From assembly GCF_037265215.1 (NCBI RefSeq), contig NZ_CP147737.1:3318001-3382000 (forward strand): a stretch of DNA of 64,000 nt, written 5' to 3'. Below, piece after piece: positions 8,730 to 18,752 of this stretch. Origin of the DNA: Xenorhabdus griffiniae (GTDB lineage Bacteria > Pseudomonadota > Gammaproteobacteria > Enterobacterales > Enterobacteriaceae). Positions within the stretch are counted from its first letter, which is position 1; every line of letters begins with the position of its first letter. Both the position numbers and the translations under genes were made by a program. Below the pieces are notes generated by a model that was not told the origin of the DNA, did no database searches, and worked only from the letters and a program-made list of their open reading frames with translations.

Positions 8730-10403
8730 TTATGCCGCTAACAGTTCTTTTGCGTTAGCCAAAGTATTTTTTGTAACCTCACTTCCCGCCAAAAGCCGTG
8801 CCAGTTCTTGAAGTCGTGCTTTTTTATCCAATAGTTGCATTTGGGTTTCTGTTTCTTCACCGTCTGTCTGTTTGCTGACATAAAAATGCTGATGCCCGCA
8901 TCCTGCGACTTGGGGTAGGTGGGTGACACACATAACTTGGGTCGATTCCCCCAATTCACGTAGCAAGCGCCCAACAATGGCCGCTGTTGGACCACTGATA
9001 CCTACATCAACTTCATCGAAAATCAGCGCAGGGGTTTCCATTTTTTTCGCTGTAATGACTTGAATTGCCAGTGCAATACGGGAAAGCTCACCACCCGATA
9101 CCACTTTTGCTAACGGCTGGTGGGGTTGGCCGGGGTTGGTTGTGACATTGAATTCAACTTTGCTGGCGCCATCAATATTTAAATGCTCCGCTTCAAAGGT
9201 AACATCAATGGTAAAACGGCCGTGAGGCATAGAAAGTTGGTGCATACTGTTTGTTATCAGTTGGCTTAATTCTGCGGCATATTTCTGGCGAACATGATGC
9301 AATTTTTCTGCCACAGTCAGGGCTTGCTGATAATGTAAGCTGACAAGTTCACTAAGGTGGGCGCAATCATTTTCCTGCTGGGATAACTGATATTGCTCTT
9401 CCAACAGTTGTTGATGTAATGCAGGTAACTCTTCTGGCGCAACATGGTGTTTACGAGCCATACTAATTTGTTGGGAGATTTTCTGTTCCAGTTCAAATAA
9501 ACGATTGGGGTCCAGTTCCAGTTGGTCGCTGTAATGACGTAGCTCGTCACTCACTTCATTGATTTGAATAGCCGCCTCTTCCAGCATGTTAAGCAGGCCA
9601 CTGAGTTTGTGATCCATGCTGGCAAGCTCTGTTAGTTCACTGCGGGCATAGCTAAGAAGACTGGTAATGTTCTGTTCATCATTATCACTTAAAATCTGGA
9701 GGATATTTTGGCTGACGGACAAGAATTGCCCGCAATTTGCCAGCCGTTTATATTCACTATCCTGTTCTTGATAATGGCCTGGTTGTGGTGACAGTTCATC
9801 CAGTTCTTTCAGGTGATATTCCAGCAATTGCTGACGTGAACGACGCTCAAGAGCTTGTTGTTGGAATTGGGAGAGAGCCTGGCAGCTTTGGCGCCATTGC
9901 TGGTAAGCCTGTTTCATTTCTTGCTGAAGTTCGAAATCGCCCGTGTAAATATCCAGTAAGCGCCTTTGGTGACGATTTTCTAACAATAATTGGTGAGCAT
10001 GTTGCCCGTGAATTTGTATTAGATGAGAGCCTAATTCACGTAATTGAGAAAGTGGTACAGCGGTGCCATTGATAAAACCGCGAGAGCGCCCATCAGCGGT
10101 AATTGTACGACGCAGTAGGCACTCATTATCATCATCAAAACTTCCATCTAGCTGGTGGTCTATAAGCCATTTGCGGGCAGAAGGAGCATCAGTTAGTGAA
10201 AAACGGGCACAAAGATCGGTACGCGGAGCACCTGGACGAACCATGTTAGCTTCGCCACGATTGCCAAGACATAAACCTAATGCATCAATCGCGATGGATT
10301 TACCGGCTCCGGTTTCACCTGTGATTGCCGTCATGCCTGCGCGGAAATCAATTTCAAGTTCGCGAACGATAGCAAAGTTACTGATGGTCAATTGAGTCAG
10401 CAT
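8730..10403 (-). CDS. recN: DNA repair ATPase RecN
   Basis: The protein has 557 residues (E. coli 553). The N-terminal Walker A is GETGAGKS in [19 protein letters not shown] long coiled-coil arm region spans about residues 150-360. The C-terminal signature [14 protein letters not shown] and Walker [15 protein letters not shown] complete an SMC-like ATPase acting in double-strand break repair. The start is preceded by a strong GAAGGAGGAG ribosome site. Two LexA operators lie upstream, so SOS induction is expected, as in E. coli. Confidence 0.97.
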   Translation of the reverse strand: MLTQLTISNFAIVRELEIDFRAGMTAITGETGAGKSIAIDALGLCLGNRGEANMVRPGAPRTDLCARFSLTDAPSARKWLIDHQLDGSFDDDNECLLRRTITADGRSRGFINGTAVPLSQLRELGSHLIQIHGQHAHQLLLENRHQRRLLDIYTGDFELQQEMKQAYQQWRQSCQALSQFQQQALERRSRQQLLEYHLKELDELSPQPGHYQEQDSEYKRLANCGQFLSVSQNILQILSDNDEQNITSLLSYARSELTELASMDHKLSGLLNMLEEAAIQINEVSDELRHYSDQLELDPNRLFELEQKISQQISMARKHHVAPEELPALHQQLLEEQYQLSQQENDCAHLSELVSLHYQQALTVAEKLHHVRQKYAAELSQLITNSMHQLSMPHGRFTIDVTFEAEHLNIDGASKVEFNVTTNPGQPHQPLAKVVSGGELSRIALAIQVITAKKMETPALIFDEVDVGISGPTAAIVGRLLRELGESTQVMCVTHLPQVAGCGHQHFYVSKQTDGEETETQMQLLDKKARLQELARLLAGSEVTKNTLANAKELLAA

Positions 10404-10460
10404 CGTGCTCCTCCTTCTTTTTTACTGTATATAAACACGTTCCTGTGCATAAAAACATGT

Positions 10461-10476
10461 CTGTGCTTCCATACAG
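10461..10476. promoter_or_regulatory. LexA (SOS) box in the recN promoter
   Basis: CTGTGCTTCCATACAG keeps the CTG-N10-CAG frame of the LexA operator with an AT-biased right half. It lies 58 bp upstream of recN. A weaker half-site (CTGTATATAAAC) follows at 10425. Confidence 0.75.
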
Positions 10477-10482
10477 TATAAA

Positions 10483-10498
10483 CTGGTTTTTTATACAG
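10483..10498. promoter_or_regulatory. Second LexA (SOS) box in the recN promoter
   Basis: CTGGTTTTTTATACAG is another CTG-N10-CAG match, only six bases from the first box. Multiple closely spaced LexA boxes are the known layout for recN in E. coli. Confidence 0.78.
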
Positions 10499-10518
10499 TA
10501 AAGTAGGAAGATCTATTT

Positions 10519-11397
10519 TTAGAACATTTTTTTCGACCAGCCCAGTTTTGTGCTCAGTGTATTAAAGTAGTTGTAATCTTTTGGGTGAATTAAATGCAGA
10601 TTGTAGTCACTGCGTTTGATGATCACTTCTTCACCATCTTGGATTGGCAGGACGATCTGGCTGTCACAACTGACTTCGTAGTCATTGCTATTCTGGGCAA
10701 ATTTCAGGCGAATGCTGCTTTCGCTGCTGATAACGAGAGGGCGAGCCGAGAGCGTATGTGGAAACATCGGCACTAGCACGATAGCGTCTAAGTTTGGGGT
10801 TAATATAGGTCCTCCTGCCGACAGTGAATAGGCCGTAGAGCCAGTGGGAGTTGCTATGATTAATCCATCTGAACGTTGAGAAAAAGCAAAACGTTCATCA
10901 ATATATACTTCGAATTCAATCATATGAGCAACTTTGCCTGGATGAAGTACGACTTCGTTTAATGCAGTACTACGGCGGGATTTATGTCCCGTTTTTGTCA
11001 CTTGTGCTTCGAGCAGAAAACGTTTTTCGTCTCGATATTTGCCGTCCAAAACTTCGGATAGTTGTTGTAAGGCATTATCGGGATCCAAATCCGTCAAAAA
11101 GCCCAAATTGCCTCGGTTGATACCAATGACTTTGATGTTATAACGTGATAATACTCTGGTTGCACCGAGCATATTGCCATCACCACCGACAACAATCACA
11201 AGATCGGCAATTTTACCAATTTCTGTCAATCCTCCAGTTTGAGCGCCTTTTAAATTAATGTCTTTCGCGACCTGTCTATCCACAATGACGCAATAACCTT
11301 TAGATACCAGCCAGTGGTACAGCATTTCGTGGGTGGCCAGCGCTTCCGGGTGACGTGGACGACCGACAATACCGATGCATTTGAATTCATTATTCAT
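10519..11397 (-). CDS. nadK: NAD kinase
   Basis: The start at 11397 ([20 protein letters not shown]) gives 292 residues, identical in length to E. coli NadK; the longer frame to 11418 is unlikely. The GGDGNMLG motif with catalytic Asp, the [10 protein letters not shown] loop and [16 protein letters not shown] are all present. The enzyme phosphorylates NAD to NADP in the cytosol. It is divergent from grpE, as in related bacteria. Confidence 0.97.
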   Translation of the reverse strand: MNNEFKCIGIVGRPRHPEALATHEMLYHWLVSKGYCVIVDRQVAKDINLKGAQTGGLTEIGKIADLVIVVGGDGNMLGATRVLSRYNIKVIGINRGNLGFLTDLDPDNALQQLSEVLDGKYRDEKRFLLEAQVTKTGHKSRRSTALNEVVLHPGKVAHMIEFEVYIDERFAFSQRSDGLIIATPTGSTAYSLSAGGPILTPNLDAIVLVPMFPHTLSARPLVISSESSIRLKFAQNSNDYEVSCDSQIVLPIQDGEEVIIKRSDYNLHLIHPKDYNYFNTLSTKLGWSKKMF

Positions 11398-11449
11398 TGC
11401 TGTTATTTCCTTCAGCATATGGTTTTGCCCTCACAATAATGATTGTTCC

Positions 11450-11477
11450 CTTGAATCCCGCGTTTTGATCCCCATAA
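11450..11477 (+). promoter_or_regulatory. Sigma-32 heat-shock promoter of grpE
   Basis: CTTGAA at 11450-11455 and CCCCATAA at 11470-11477 are separated by exactly 14 bp, an excellent match to the RpoH consensus. It lies 45 bp before the grpE start. Confidence 0.85.
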
Positions 11478-11521
11478 TAAGCTCAAATGGCGAAGATAAT
11501 ACAAAATACGCGGAGATATTC

Positions 11522-12103
11522 ATGAGTAGTAAAGACCAAAAAGTACCTGACGAGCAAGTCGCAGAAAATACAGAAAATGTATTAGAGCAACAAATGAATG
11601 CGGAACAGGCAGATGCGCCAGAGACTGAAAGCGTTGTTGATCCGCGTGTTGCTGAGTTGGAAGAACAACTGAAACAGGCTCAGGTTAATGAACGTGATGC
11701 TATGTTGCGTGCGCGTGCTGAAATCGAAAACATTCGCCGTCGTACTGAGCAGGATATAGAAAAGGCACATAAATTTGCATTGGAAAAATTCGCCAATGAA
11801 CTTTTGCCCGTTATCGATAATCTGGAACGTGCATTAGATGCGGCTGATCGTACCAATGAAGCGTTACTGCCAATGATTGAAGGTATTGAACTGACGCTGA
11901 AATCTTTTATTGATTCAGTGGGTAAGTTTGGCGTTGAAGTGGTCAGTGACATTAATGTACCTTTCAATCCAGAAGTGCATCAGGCGATGACCATGATGGA
12001 ATCAGATCAGCATGAACCTAATCAGGTTATGTTGGTGATGCAGAAAGGTTATACTTTAAATGGTCGTCTATTGCGTCCTGCAATGGTTGCGGTTTCTAAA
12101 TAA
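11522..12103 (+). CDS. grpE: Nucleotide exchange factor GrpE
   Basis: The start at 11522 ([12 protein letters not shown]) gives 193 residues (E. coli 197). An acidic, disordered N-terminus leads into a long helix ([22 protein letters not shown]) and the conserved [16 protein letters not shown]. The C-terminal beta domain ends with [14 protein letters not shown]. GrpE drives ADP release from DnaK and acts as a thermosensor. The upstream sigma-32 promoter fits its heat-shock role. Confidence 0.97.
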   Translation: MSSKDQKVPDEQVAENTENVLEQQMNAEQADAPETESVVDPRVAELEEQLKQAQVNERDAMLRARAEIENIRRRTEQDIEKAHKFALEKFANELLPVIDNLERALDAADRTNEALLPMIEGIELTLKSFIDSVGKFGVEVVSDINVPFNPEVHQAMTMMESDQHEPNQVMLVMQKGYTLNGRLLRPAMVAVSK

Positions 12104-12126
12104 AGGTTACGGTCTCTCGTGATGTA

Positions 12127-12155
12127 ATGCCGCCATTAGAAAGGCGGCATTTTTG
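12127..12155 (+). terminator. Rho-independent terminator of grpE
   Basis: ATGCCGCC and GGCGGCAT pair over an 8-base loop and are followed by TTTTTG. Confidence 0.9.
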
Positions 12156-12169
12156 TAGGCAGAGATCGG

Positions 12170-12856
12170 TTATTGGGGTAATTGAGGCTCCCAATCTATT
12201 GGAGATAATCCTTGAGCTTCCAATAAGCTATTGGCCTGTGAAAAATGTTTACAGCCTAAGAAACCTCGATGGGCGGACAGAGGTGAAGGATGGGGGGCTT
12301 TTAATACATGGTGGCGTTGGATATCAATGAAGTGGCCTTTTTTCTGGGCATGAGATCCCCAAAGTAAGAAAATGACCCCATTGCGATGTTCATTGATTGC
12401 TGCAATAACTTTGTCAGTGAACGTTTCCCAGCCCAAATGCGCATGAGAATGTGCGTTACCGCGCTCAACGGTGAGTACGGTATTGAGTAATAACACCCCC
12501 TGTTTTGCCCAGCTTATTAAGCAACCGTGATTTGGACGAGTAAATCCAGCAATATCCGATGCCAGTTCTTTGTACATATTGACGAGAGAAGGCGGTGCAG
12601 GAATACCTGGCTGTACAGAGAAAGCCAAACCATGGGCCTGATTCGGGCCGTGGTAAGGATCTTGTCCTAAAATGACGACTTTTACATCAGCCAATTCAGT
12701 ATAGCGAAAGGCATTAAAAACATCGGCTTGAGGCGGATAAATGGTTTTTCCAGCCTGACGTTCATTGGCAACATAAGCCAATGTATCAACAAAATAAGGC
12801 TGTTTCTTTTCATTGCCGATGACATCGTGCCATGTGAGAGGTGTGGACATAGCCAA
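12170..12856 (-). CDS. ung: Uracil-DNA glycosylase
   Basis: This is a 228-residue family 1 UDG. The catalytic water-activating motif [18 protein letters not shown] and the DNA-intercalating loop [13 protein letters not shown] are intact. It removes uracil from DNA to start base-excision repair. Convergent with grpE, with the grpE terminator between them. Confidence 0.97.
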   Translation of the reverse strand: MAMSTPLTWHDVIGNEKKQPYFVDTLAYVANERQAGKTIYPPQADVFNAFRYTELADVKVVILGQDPYHGPNQAHGLAFSVQPGIPAPPSLVNMYKELASDIAGFTRPNHGCLISWAKQGVLLLNTVLTVERGNAHSHAHLGWETFTDKVIAAINEHRNGVIFLLWGSHAQKKGHFIDIQRHHVLKAPHPSPLSAHRGFLGCKHFSQANSLLEAQGLSPIDWEPQLPQ

Positions 12857-13071
12857 TCCCTTTCTAAATGATTATCAGATGACTTAAGCTTACCGATTCC
12901 CTTGGGATAGGGAAACCCTCAGATCCCAATCTAAGCTTAATTCTCAGGATGAAAATCTATTTTTATAAATTTTTTTGAAAAAATATGAAAATAATTTCAT
13001 TCAATTCTACTATAAAAGATGATTTAAAACATAATGTTATGAATTTATTATCAATAACCTTATGAAATTAG

Positions 13072-13085
13072 TTGATTACAATCAA
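13072..13085 (+). promoter_or_regulatory. FNR box upstream of grcA
   Basis: TTGATTACAATCAA is a perfect match to the FNR consensus TTGAT-N4-ATCAA. A plausible -10 hexamer TATACA lies at 13108-13113. A start near 13120 would put the box centre at about -41.5, the class II activation position. The remainder of the 329-bp gap (12857-13185) is AT-rich with no other clear signal. Confidence 0.85.
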
Positions 13086-13185
13086 AGAATCTTCTCATTT
13101 GTGCTGGTATACAGGAAATCAAGAACGATGGTTGATTAAATTATGGATTGACTGAATAACTAAGATGATGATTCTGGAGGTATAA

Positions 13186-13569
13186 ATGATTACTGGAATT
13201 CAAATTACCCAATCTGATAATGCTGCATTGATGAATTCTTTTTGGCTATTGGATGATGAAAAAAATGAAGCGCGTTGCATCTGTGCCAAAGCAGATTACG
13301 ATGAAGGCCAGATTGTTGCTAAAGAGGAACTGGGGCAATTTGAATATCGCGAGATCCCGTTGGAGGTCAAGCCGGCTGTACGTATAGAAGGCGGGCAACA
13401 TCTGAATGTTAATGTTCTGCGTCGTGAAACGTTGGAAGATGCCGTAAAACACCCTGAAAAGTATCCTCAACTCACTATTCGTGTATCTGGTTATGCTGTG
13501 CGTTTTAACTCACTGACTCCAGAACAGCAACGTGATGTTATTGCGCGTACGTTTACAGAAAGCCTGTAA
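13186..13569 (+). CDS. grcA: Autonomous glycyl radical cofactor GrcA (YfiD)
   Basis: The protein has 127 residues, identical in length to E. coli. The C-terminal [17 protein letters not shown] carries the radical-bearing Gly102. GrcA replaces the glycyl-radical segment of oxygen-damaged pyruvate formate-lyase. The perfect FNR box upstream fits anaerobic induction. A GGAGG ribosome site precedes the start. Confidence 0.97.
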   Translation: MITGIQITQSDNAALMNSFWLLDDEKNEARCICAKADYDEGQIVAKEELGQFEYREIPLEVKPAVRIEGGQHLNVNVLRRETLEDAVKHPEKYPQLTIRVSGYAVRFNSLTPEQQRDVIARTFTESL

Positions 13570-13592
13570 TTTTTGTATCAAGCAAAAAATTT

Positions 13593-13619
13593 AAAGGGAG
13601 AATTAATACTCCCTTTTTT
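13593..13619 (+). terminator. Rho-independent terminator of grcA
   Basis: AAAGGGAG and CTCCCTTT pair over an 8-base loop and are followed by a T-run. Confidence 0.85.
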
Positions 13620-13755
13620 ATTTCCATGTTTTAGTTGTGGGAATTAATTTTGTTAATTAAGGATTAAATTTGTTTTAATATTGTTAAAAATTCTGCCGAT
13701 AGTGAGTTTGGGTTTTTAAAACACACCAAATTTAAATAATCTGTAGGAGAATTTT

Positions 13756-14805
13756 ATGACTTTATCAGTTAATACCGATTTTTTCCGTGGACCAGGGATC
13801 TACTCACTACAAGGAAATGCGCTACAACCCCAACCTAATTCTTCAGCTCAATCACCACCTGACGAAGTTGAACACATTTCTTCCCCAAGCATTTCACTTT
13901 CAGAAAATACCAAGCAGGTGAATGCGCTCTATCAATCATTGGTTAATAATTTAAATGCCAGCGCGATGGCAGCTCCTGAATTGAAAGCAAATGATATTGC
14001 GGGAAAACAATCTAAACTGGTCGATTATAACTTGACGTTGGTTACCCGTGATGTTTATCGACAAACGAGTTTAGGGATTGGCGATTATGTGCGCCTGTCT
14101 GATGAGGATTTATCAAAATTAGGGATTGATCCTGATACTCTGAATGATTATTCAACAGGATTTCAGGCCGGTGTTTACCACAATAAGGGACTATATATTG
14201 TCTCTTTCACAGGATCGAATGAATTACAGGATTTTATGGTAAGTATTCGTCAAGGGCTTGGTTTCAATGAAAAGCAGTATAATCAAGCCGTGGAATTGGC
14301 ACATAAATCGTTAGAAGTATTTGGTGAAAATGTCATTTTTACAGGGCATTCATTGGGGGGCGGATTAGCAACAGTGGCAGCATTGGCAACAGGGAAACCA
14401 GCAGTTATTTACAATTCTGTTAGTGTTTCTGACGCTACATTGAAATATATGGGCGTATCACCCGAAGTTGCTCGTGAAATGGCTGACAGCGGTTTGATAC
14501 GCCATTATACCGTCCAACATGATTGGCTGGGGAACCTGCAAAAAACATTGCCAATTCGTCAACCGATGGGGCACAAAGTAGAGCTTAAGTATGAATATGA
14601 ATTAGAAAATATATGGGATGTCATGTTGCCTAATCGATATGGTCTCCACACTTTTAAGGCTCATTTTTTGGAAGCTGTCCTCGAATTGATGGCGGAACAA
14701 AAGCCTTGGTTGAATAATGGCAATACCATGTTGGCGTCAACGGACGTTACAGATACAGATATTACCTTGCAGCAAGGTGAGCAGCATTTGCCGTATAATA
14801 TTTAG
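13756..14805 (+). CDS. Class 3 lipase-like alpha/beta hydrolase, 349 aa
   Basis: A nucleophile elbow TGHSLGGGLATVAAL (Ser199) lies in a lipase_3 fold. Asp256 (in VQHDWLG) and His298 (in YGLHTF) are candidates for the other triad members. There is no Sec signal peptide. The first 75 residues are Ser/Pro/Gln-rich and probably disordered, which could suit a non-Sec export route. The ribosome site AGGAG is good. The gene lies between the otherwise usual neighbours grcA and srmB. Insect-pathogen relatives carry many secreted lipases, but the substrate and export route here are unknown. Confidence 0.82.
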   Translation: MTLSVNTDFFRGPGIYSLQGNALQPQPNSSAQSPPDEVEHISSPSISLSENTKQVNALYQSLVNNLNASAMAAPELKANDIAGKQSKLVDYNLTLVTRDVYRQTSLGIGDYVRLSDEDLSKLGIDPDTLNDYSTGFQAGVYHNKGLYIVSFTGSNELQDFMVSIRQGLGFNEKQYNQAVELAHKSLEVFGENVIFTGHSLGGGLATVAALATGKPAVIYNSVSVSDATLKYMGVSPEVAREMADSGLIRHYTVQHDWLGNLQKTLPIRQPMGHKVELKYEYELENIWDVMLPNRYGLHTFKAHFLEAVLELMAEQKPWLNNGNTMLASTDVTDTDITLQQGEQHLPYNI

Positions 14806-14819
14806 CGCTCAGTCTGCCG

Positions 14820-14858
14820 GAACATGGGCGAATTCACTGTATGGCTTCGCCCATGTTC
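14820..14858 (+). terminator. Hairpin downstream of the lipase gene
   Basis: GAACATGGGCGAA and TTCGCCCATGTTC form a perfect 13-bp stem 15 bp past the lipase stop. The downstream T-run is weak (TACAATC), so it may be a terminator or an mRNA 3' stabiliser. Confidence 0.6.
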
Positions 14859-14884
14859 TACAATCGGTGATTAATTAATCGTTG

Positions 14885-14988
14885 CTAAATAGGTTTTCAT
14901 CATACTGAGAGTATCAGATGTTGGAGTTCCTTACCCTGTACGGAGCACGGGATAAGGAATACGCCTATCATTTTGAAGCGCTATTTAG
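14885..14988. repeat. Small inverted-repeat element, family 1 copy A (104 bp)
   Basis: The element runs from CTAAATAGG to CGCTATTTAG, with a central palindrome of the TTCCTTACCC...GGATAAGGAA type. Three further copies occur at 28101, 36599 and 39417. The last 8 bp overlap the 3' end of srmB and include its stop codon. Ends of TA type suggest TA target duplication, as for MITEs mobilised by IS630/Tc1-like transposases (inference). Confidence 0.85.
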
Positions 14989-16315
14989 ATTCAGTTAATT
15001 CTGGTCTGGGATTGCCAGAAGGAGCGCGGCGTTTCCCGATATTTTTGCTATCGCGATGACGAACTTTTACGCGGTTTTTCTTTGTCTCTTCTGTTTTCTT
15101 CTTCTCTTTGCGTTTTGCCAATACTTTTTTGGATGGCTTATTGCTCTTTTTCTCACTTGGCGCTTTGGTTTGTGGGCGAAGTTCATCAACCACTCGCATT
15201 TTCAAAGGCTCTTTGAGATAACGGCTGATTTTGCCTAAAAGCAGGTGATCGTGTGCTTCAACCAGAGCAATGGCAGTTCCTTTACGGCCTGCGCGAGCAG
15301 TACGACCAATTCGGTGTAAGTAAACATCCGCGGTACGAGGCAAATCGAAGTTAAAGACGTGGCTGATATTCTCGATATCCAAGCCACGGGAAGCAACATC
15401 GGTTGCTACCAAGACCTTGACTTTACCCTCATTCAAGCGTCTGACAGCATCTGTACGCTTGGCTTGCACCATTTCACCTTCAAGAAAACACGCTTGAATG
15501 CCTGCTTGGTTCAGCCAATCGACAAGTTCGCGCACACGCTCTCGTTTGCGCACGAAAACAATGGATTTCGTCACTTCAGGCTGCTGGAGAAGGTGGCACA
15601 GCAGGGCTGTTTTATGCTCTAACGAATCAGCCCGATAGTAAAATTGCTGAATTTTCTTGCGCTCACGGCGAGAAGGTTCGGCATCGATCTCAACCGGATC
15701 TGTTAACAGACGCTCAGCAAAATCACGGATGGATTCCCCTTCCAGCGTCGCGGAGAATAACAATGTTTGTTTACGCCAGCGGGTTTCGCCTGCAATCGTT
15801 TCGACATCATTGGCAAATCCCATATCCAACATGCGATCCGCTTCATCAAGGATCAGCGTTTCCACTGCACGGCAGTCGAAATTTTCCTCTTTGATGTATT
15901 GCAGCAGACGCCCTGTCGTTGCGACAACAATATCCTGATTCTCACTGAATACTTCCGCATGATTCATGTAGGCAACACCACCTGTAATTGTGGCAATGTC
16001 CAAATGTGTATGGGCCGCCAGCTCTTTTGCCTGTTCTGCCACCTGCATTGCCAGTTCACGGGTTGGTGTCAAAATCAGGATGCGTGGAGGTCCTGATTTT
16101 TTGCGAGGAAAATCCAATAAATGCTGTAGAGCCGGTAGCAGGTAAGCGGCAGTTTTACCGGTACCGGTTGGCGCTGAGCCTAATACATCGCGTCCGTCCA
16201 TAGCCGCAGGAATGGCTGCCGCCTGAATAGCGGTCGGGCGTTCGTAGCCTTTGTCGTTCAGTGCTTCAAGCAAGGATTCATCAAGTTGGAATTCGGAAAA
16301 GTTTGTCGCAGTCAT
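14981..16315 (-). CDS. srmB: ATP-dependent RNA helicase SrmB
   Basis: The start at 16315 (MTATNFSEFQLDESLLEAL) gives 444 residues, as in E. coli, with an AGAGG site six bases upstream. DEAD-box motifs are complete: APTGTGKTAAYLLP, PTRELA, LDEADRMLDMGF, SAT, and HRIGRTARAG. The basic tail ends KRRAPSGNPRPELTESK. It acts in 50S ribosome assembly. Its stop codon TAG is part of the terminal repeat of the adjacent small inverted-repeat element, so the last codons may differ from the ancestral C-terminus. Confidence 0.96.
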   Translation of the reverse strand: MTATNFSEFQLDESLLEALNDKGYERPTAIQAAAIPAAMDGRDVLGSAPTGTGKTAAYLLPALQHLLDFPRKKSGPPRILILTPTRELAMQVAEQAKELAAHTHLDIATITGGVAYMNHAEVFSENQDIVVATTGRLLQYIKEENFDCRAVETLILDEADRMLDMGFANDVETIAGETRWRKQTLLFSATLEGESIRDFAERLLTDPVEIDAEPSRRERKKIQQFYYRADSLEHKTALLCHLLQQPEVTKSIVFVRKRERVRELVDWLNQAGIQACFLEGEMVQAKRTDAVRRLNEGKVKVLVATDVASRGLDIENISHVFNFDLPRTADVYLHRIGRTARAGRKGTAIALVEAHDHLLLGKISRYLKEPLKMRVVDELRPQTKAPSEKKSNKPSKKVLAKRKEKKKTEETKKNRVKVRHRDSKNIGKRRAPSGNPRPELTESK

Positions 16316-16457
16316 CATATACCTCTGTTTGGGTCGCCGATTATAAACAGGTTGGGCGTATTCTTCATCCTATAAAAGCATCCAATAAGTAGGTTACTTT
16401 TATCCGCCGGCTATAAGATTTATGCTATGACAAATTCTAATTTCAGCAGAATAGGTT

Positions 16458-17213
16458 ATGGCATCGATACAGAAACCCACTTTTCGCCGCGGTGGTTTTA
16501 CATTTAAACAGTTTTTTGTTGGACATGATAAATGTGCGATGAAAGTCGGGACGGATGGGGTGTTGTTGGGAGCCTGGGCGCCAGTATATAACAAGAAAAG
16601 ATGTCTGGATATTGGATGTGGCAGTGGTTTGATTGCATTGATGATAGCCCAACGCACCAAAGAAGATACCTTTATTGATGCGGTGGAGCTGGATGAACTT
16701 GCTGCAATGCAGGCAGTGGATAATGTACGGCAATCACCGTGGCCTTCCCGCATGACGGTATATCAGCAGGATATTCATGATTTCGTGCGACAAAATGCGT
16801 TGCGGAAAATTAACGCGCAATATGATTTGATTGTGAGCAATCCTCCCTACTTTGAGCCAGCTATTGCATGTCGAAACGAAGCTCGTAATCAGGCGCGTTA
16901 TACGGAGTCATTGACGCATCAGGGGTTATTGGCGTGTGTACGGGCATTGATTACACCAACAGGGTTATTTTGTCTGGTACTCCCTTATGAAATTGGTGAA
17001 CAATTTGAAAAAATGGCGTCAGATTTGGGATGGTTTACCCATTTCCGTGTCAATGTTCGTGACAGGCAAGATAAGCCGTTGCATCGGCTATTACTGGGAT
17101 TGTCACGACAAAAACAGGATGTCCAAGTGAGTGAATTAACGATTCGTTCTTCGGATGGCACATATTCAGAGGACTTTCGTCAGTTGGTAACAGATTTTTA
17201 TCTTTATTATTGA
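16458..17213 (+). CDS. trmN6: tRNA1(Val) adenine-37 N6-methyltransferase (YfiC)
   Basis: This 251-residue class I methyltransferase has a SAM-binding motif LDIGCGSGLIALMIAQ and the catalytic amino-methylase motif IVSNPPYFEP. It modifies A37 of tRNA1(Val). It is divergent from srmB, as in E. coli. Confidence 0.95.
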   Translation: MASIQKPTFRRGGFTFKQFFVGHDKCAMKVGTDGVLLGAWAPVYNKKRCLDIGCGSGLIALMIAQRTKEDTFIDAVELDELAAMQAVDNVRQSPWPSRMTVYQQDIHDFVRQNALRKINAQYDLIVSNPPYFEPAIACRNEARNQARYTESLTHQGLLACVRALITPTGLFCLVLPYEIGEQFEKMASDLGWFTHFRVNVRDRQDKPLHRLLLGLSRQKQDVQVSELTIRSSDGTYSEDFRQLVTDFYLYY

Positions 17214-17378
17214 TGAGATTAGCACTATTGAGATGGTGAATGAGATATTTCGGTATAATAAAACAAAGGTTTTCTTTTCTCAGTTTAAAATCGCGTATCC
17301 TGTGAAATAGCGGCTATGATTTAGAAAAGTGCAATACGGAAATAACAGGTGGCTGTAATCAAAATTACAACTAAAGTT

Positions 17379-17405
17379 GAACTTCACAGTGAACTGATAC
17401 TCAAA
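17379..17405 (+). promoter_or_regulatory. Sigma-E promoter of the rpoE operon
   Basis: GAACTT at 17379-17384 and TCAAA at 17401-17405 are separated by 16 bp, matching the RpoE promoter pattern. It lies 87 bp before the rpoE start and would give autoregulation, as known in E. coli. Confidence 0.75.
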
Positions 17406-17491
17406 GTCATGCTTGTTCGGGAAATCAGAACATCATATTGGTTTAATTTAAGTATAAATGTGGAGTTTTACCTCAGGAGAGTGAACCTCGG

Positions 17492-18067
17492 ATGAGCGAG
17501 CAGTTAACGGATCAAATGCTGATTGAACGCGTCCAGAAGGGCGACCAAAAAGCATTTAATTTGCTGGTGATGAGATACCAGCACAAAGTAGCGAGCCTGA
17601 TTGCTCGTTACGTACCTCAAAGTGACGTTCCTGATGTTGCTCAGGAGGTTTTCATTAAGACTTATCGGGCACTTTCTTCTTTCCGAGGTGATAGTGCATT
17701 TTATACATGGTTGTACCGTATTGCCGTTAATACTGCGAAAAATTATTTAGTTGCTCAGGGGCGCCGTCCACCATCTAATGATTTGGATGCCAACGATGCA
17801 GAAAATTATGATACGTCAAGTTCATTAAAAGAAATTTCGAACCCTGAGAACTTAATGTTGTCTGAAGAATTAAAGGAAGTCGTTTTCCGCACGATTGAGT
17901 CGCTTCCAGAAGATTTGAGGGTCGCGATTACGTTGAGGGAGTTGGATGGATTGAGCTATGAAGAGATAGCCGACATCATGGAATGTCCTGTAGGCACTGT
18001 GCGCTCACGAATTTTTCGGGCAAGGGAAGCAATTGATAATAAAGTTCAACCACTTATCCAACAATAA
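17492..18067 (+). CDS. rpoE: RNA polymerase sigma factor RpoE (sigma-E)
   Basis: The protein has 191 residues, as in E. coli. Region 2 includes AFNLLVMRYQHKVASLIARY and DVAQEVFIKTYRAL. Region 4 includes LRVAITLRELDGLSYEEIADIM and GTVRSRIFRAREAI. It directs the extracytoplasmic stress response and is held inactive by RseA, encoded next in the operon. Confidence 0.98.
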   Translation: MSEQLTDQMLIERVQKGDQKAFNLLVMRYQHKVASLIARYVPQSDVPDVAQEVFIKTYRALSSFRGDSAFYTWLYRIAVNTAKNYLVAQGRRPPSNDLDANDAENYDTSSSLKEISNPENLMLSEELKEVVFRTIESLPEDLRVAITLRELDGLSYEEIADIMECPVGTVRSRIFRAREAIDNKVQPLIQQ

Positions 18068-18113
18068 CGAATGGAAAACAGTGGAATAAAACAATATTGA
18101 AGGGTACTTTGGC

Positions 18114-18752
18114 ATGCAAAGAGAGAAACTTTCCGCATTAATGGATGGAGAAGCTCTTGATAGTGAAGTAGTTCATTTGGTCTCTGAAGATGCGGTCATG
18201 CAGAAACAGTGGGAACGCTATCATCTGGTGCGTGATGTGCTGCGTGGCGATGTGGGGGATGTATTGCATTTGGATATTGCAAGTCAAGTCGCGTTGGCAC
18301 TTGAAAAAGAACCCATTCATATTAATCCAGCAGCTGTTCTGGAATCTCAGCCAAAACCTGAAACATGGGCTAACATGCCATTCTGGCATAAAATTTGTGC
18401 ATGGAAGAGTCAAATTGCACAAATTGGTGTTGCAGCCTGTGTATCGCTGTCCGTGATTATCGGTGTCCAGCAGTATAATAGTGATAACAGTGTTGAAACA
18501 GATATCCAATTTGAAGCCCCCGCTTTTAACACATTGCCGGTGATGGGTACCGCTTCAACAGTTGGCTTAGCAACCCCAGCTGAAGAAGAAACTTTCGGTG
18601 GTGATTTGAATATGCAAGTGCGAGAAAGCAATAAACGAATTGATGCGATGTTGCAGCAATATGAACTCGCTCGGCGCATTCACGCTGAAAAAAATGATGG
18701 TGTCACTCAGGCTAATCAGTCTCCTGAAGAGCAAGCGCCACAACAACAGTGA
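18114..18752 (+). CDS. rseA: Anti-sigma-E factor RseA
   Basis: The 212-residue inner-membrane protein has a cytoplasmic sigma-binding domain (MQREKLSALMDGEALDSEVV, then QWERYHLVRDVLRGD), one transmembrane segment around residues 98-118 (IAQIGVAACVSLSVIIGVQ), and a periplasmic Gln-rich tail. It sequesters RpoE until cleaved by DegS and RseP. Its stop overlaps the rseB start. Confidence 0.96.
   Translation: MQREKLSALMDGEALDSEVVHLVSEDAVMQKQWERYHLVRDVLRGDVGDVLHLDIASQVALALEKEPIHINPAAVLESQPKPETWANMPFWHKICAWKSQIAQIGVAACVSLSVIIGVQQYNSDNSVETDIQFEAPAFNTLPVMGTASTVGLATPAEEETFGGDLNMQVRESNKRIDAMLQQYELARRIHAEKNDGVTQANQSPEEQAPQQQ

Noticed and set aside
10425..10440. Third possible LexA box near recN (CTGTATATAAACACGT)
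   Set aside because: The left half is good but the right half lacks CAG, so I list it only as a half-site.
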